Origin: an uncultured Clostridia bacterium | Lineage (GTDB): Bacteria > Bacillota > Clostridia > Christensenellales > Aristaeellaceae | Assembly: GCA_946042585.1 (NCBI GenBank) | Contig: CAMGDO010000092.1 | Location: 1-5,139 of the forward strand | Direction of reading: 5' to 3' | DNA: 5,139 nucleotides | In this document: one piece after another, positions 4,546 through 5,139 of the stretch | Layout of the letters: every line of letters starts with the position of its first letter | Position numbering within the stretch: position 1 is the first letter of the stretch | The notes under the pieces: model-generated | Told to the model about the DNA's origin: nothing | The model's database searches: none | The model's input: only the letters and a program-made list of their open reading frames with translations | Made by a program: the position numbers and the translations under genes

Positions 4546-5139
4546 ATGGCCGAGATCATTGTATCTGGTATTGAAAAATCCTTTGAGCAGGATCGCATCG
4601 TGCTTGACGGCGTATCCTTTCAGGTGGACGCCGGCGAGCGGGTAGGCCTGCTGGGCGGCAATGGCGCAGGCAAAACCACGCTTCTGCGCATCATTACCGG
4701 CGAATTGAGCGCCGATAAAGGCACCATTTCCATTCCGCAGGGGCGGCGCATCGGATACATCTCCCAGCTGGCAGAGGTGCCGCAGGGCGCGCTGGTGGAA
4801 GACGTGCTGCGCATGGCCTTTTCCGATATTCAGCGCATCAGCGGCGAACTGGAAGCGCTGCAGCAGCGCATGGACGCAGGTGAGCTTTCCGACGCGCTGC
4901 TGCGCCGCTATGACCAGCTGCGCGTACAGTTTGAAATGCTGGGCGGCTACGACTGCGAAATGCGGCTTGGCAAGGTGGCAAACGGTCTGCACATCAGTCA
5001 GGAGCAGCGCCGTCAGCCATTCTCTTCCCTGTCCGGCGGCGAGCAGACGCGCATTCGCCTGGCTGTGATGATTCTGCGCGAAAGCGATATTCTTTTGCTG
5101 GACGAGCCCACCAACCATCTGGATATGCAGTCCATCGAA
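4546..5139 (+). CDS. ABC-F family ATPase, N-terminal part (partial)
   Basis: The 198 residues present form the first nucleotide-binding domain of an ABC-F protein, soluble ATPases without membrane segments that mostly act on ribosomes (translation factors such as EttA or Uup, and some antibiotic-protection proteins). Walker A is GGNGAGKT at 37-44, the Q-loop glutamine is Gln74, the ABC signature LSGGEQTR is at 162-169, and Walker B DILLLDEP at 181-188 runs straight into TNHLD, which is characteristic of ABC-F. Residues about 85-145 are a helical region containing the arm insertion. The linker and second ATPase domain lie beyond the right edge. The ATG at 4546 follows a weak GGGGG site (4536-4540). 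An upstream in-frame ATG at 4516 has no ribosome site and falls at the predicted transcription start. The subfamily cannot be assigned without the linker. Confidence 0.93.
   Translation, partial: MAEIIVSGIEKSFEQDRIVLDGVSFQVDAGERVGLLGGNGAGKTTLLRIITGELSADKGTISIPQGRRIGYISQLAEVPQGALVEDVLRMAFSDIQRISGELEALQQRMDAGELSDALLRRYDQLRVQFEMLGGYDCEMRLGKVANGLHISQEQRRQPFSSLSGGEQTRIRLAVMILRESDILLLDEPTNHLDMQSIE

Noticed and set aside
4411..5118. Minus-strand frame extending the zincin-like gene to 362 residues
   Set aside because: It is a stop-free antisense shadow of the ABC-F gene and crosses both predicted promoters. Only the 126 C-terminal residues resemble a known family.
1..5139. Mobile element, CRISPR array, tRNA or defence system
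   Set aside because: I found no transposase, integrase, regularly spaced repeats, tRNA-like folds or recognised defence genes. The Tn5 match at the left edge is a library artefact, not a transposon.

Overview
The window looks like a piece of a bacterial metagenomic contig, most likely from a Clostridia-type Firmicute (Bacillota). The supporting signs are strong GGAGG-type ribosome binding sites, short intergenic gaps, consensus -35/-10 promoters, a single-chain bacterial glycyl-tRNA synthetase, an M55 D-aminopeptidase and an ABC-F protein, all in moderately GC-rich coding DNA. The placement is an inference from gene content; no rRNA or other marker settles it. The first 11 bases match the 3' end of the Tn5/Nextera mosaic end, so the left edge is probably a contig end with leftover library adapter.

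Layout. Positions 12-176 (+) hold the last 54 codons of glycyl-tRNA synthetase, followed by a 13-bp hairpin. Positions 249-1256 (+) encode a two-part SGNH/GDSL hydrolase. A perfect 15-bp hairpin (1280-1315) separates it from a convergent TRIC/UPF0126 cation-channel gene (1396-2022, -). That gene is divergent from a LysR-type regulator (2173-3105, +). The 150-bp region between them carries a consensus -10 for the channel gene and an inverted repeat of LysR-box geometry lying across its -35. A rho-independent terminator (3150-3180) ends the regulator. Next come two minus-strand genes that look like one operon: a small zincin-like protein (4030-4410), transcribed first, and an M55 D-aminopeptidase (3207-4007). 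A divergent consensus promoter then drives an ABC-F ATPase (4546 to the window edge, +), which is cut off by the window.

How the genes relate. The regulator and channel gene probably form a regulatory pair, with the LysR protein acting on the shared intergenic region. The two putative peptidases share a promoter and may both act on peptide turnover. The synthetase, the SGNH esterase and the ABC-F gene have no clear link to these. The most interesting sequence-level details are two altered catalytic motifs: HExxH has become QExxH in the zincin-like protein, and the block II glycine has become serine in the SGNH hydrolase. The LysR-box-like palindrome is the third. I do not see a mobile element, CRISPR array, RNA gene or defence island, and I do not think the window holds a novel multi-gene system.
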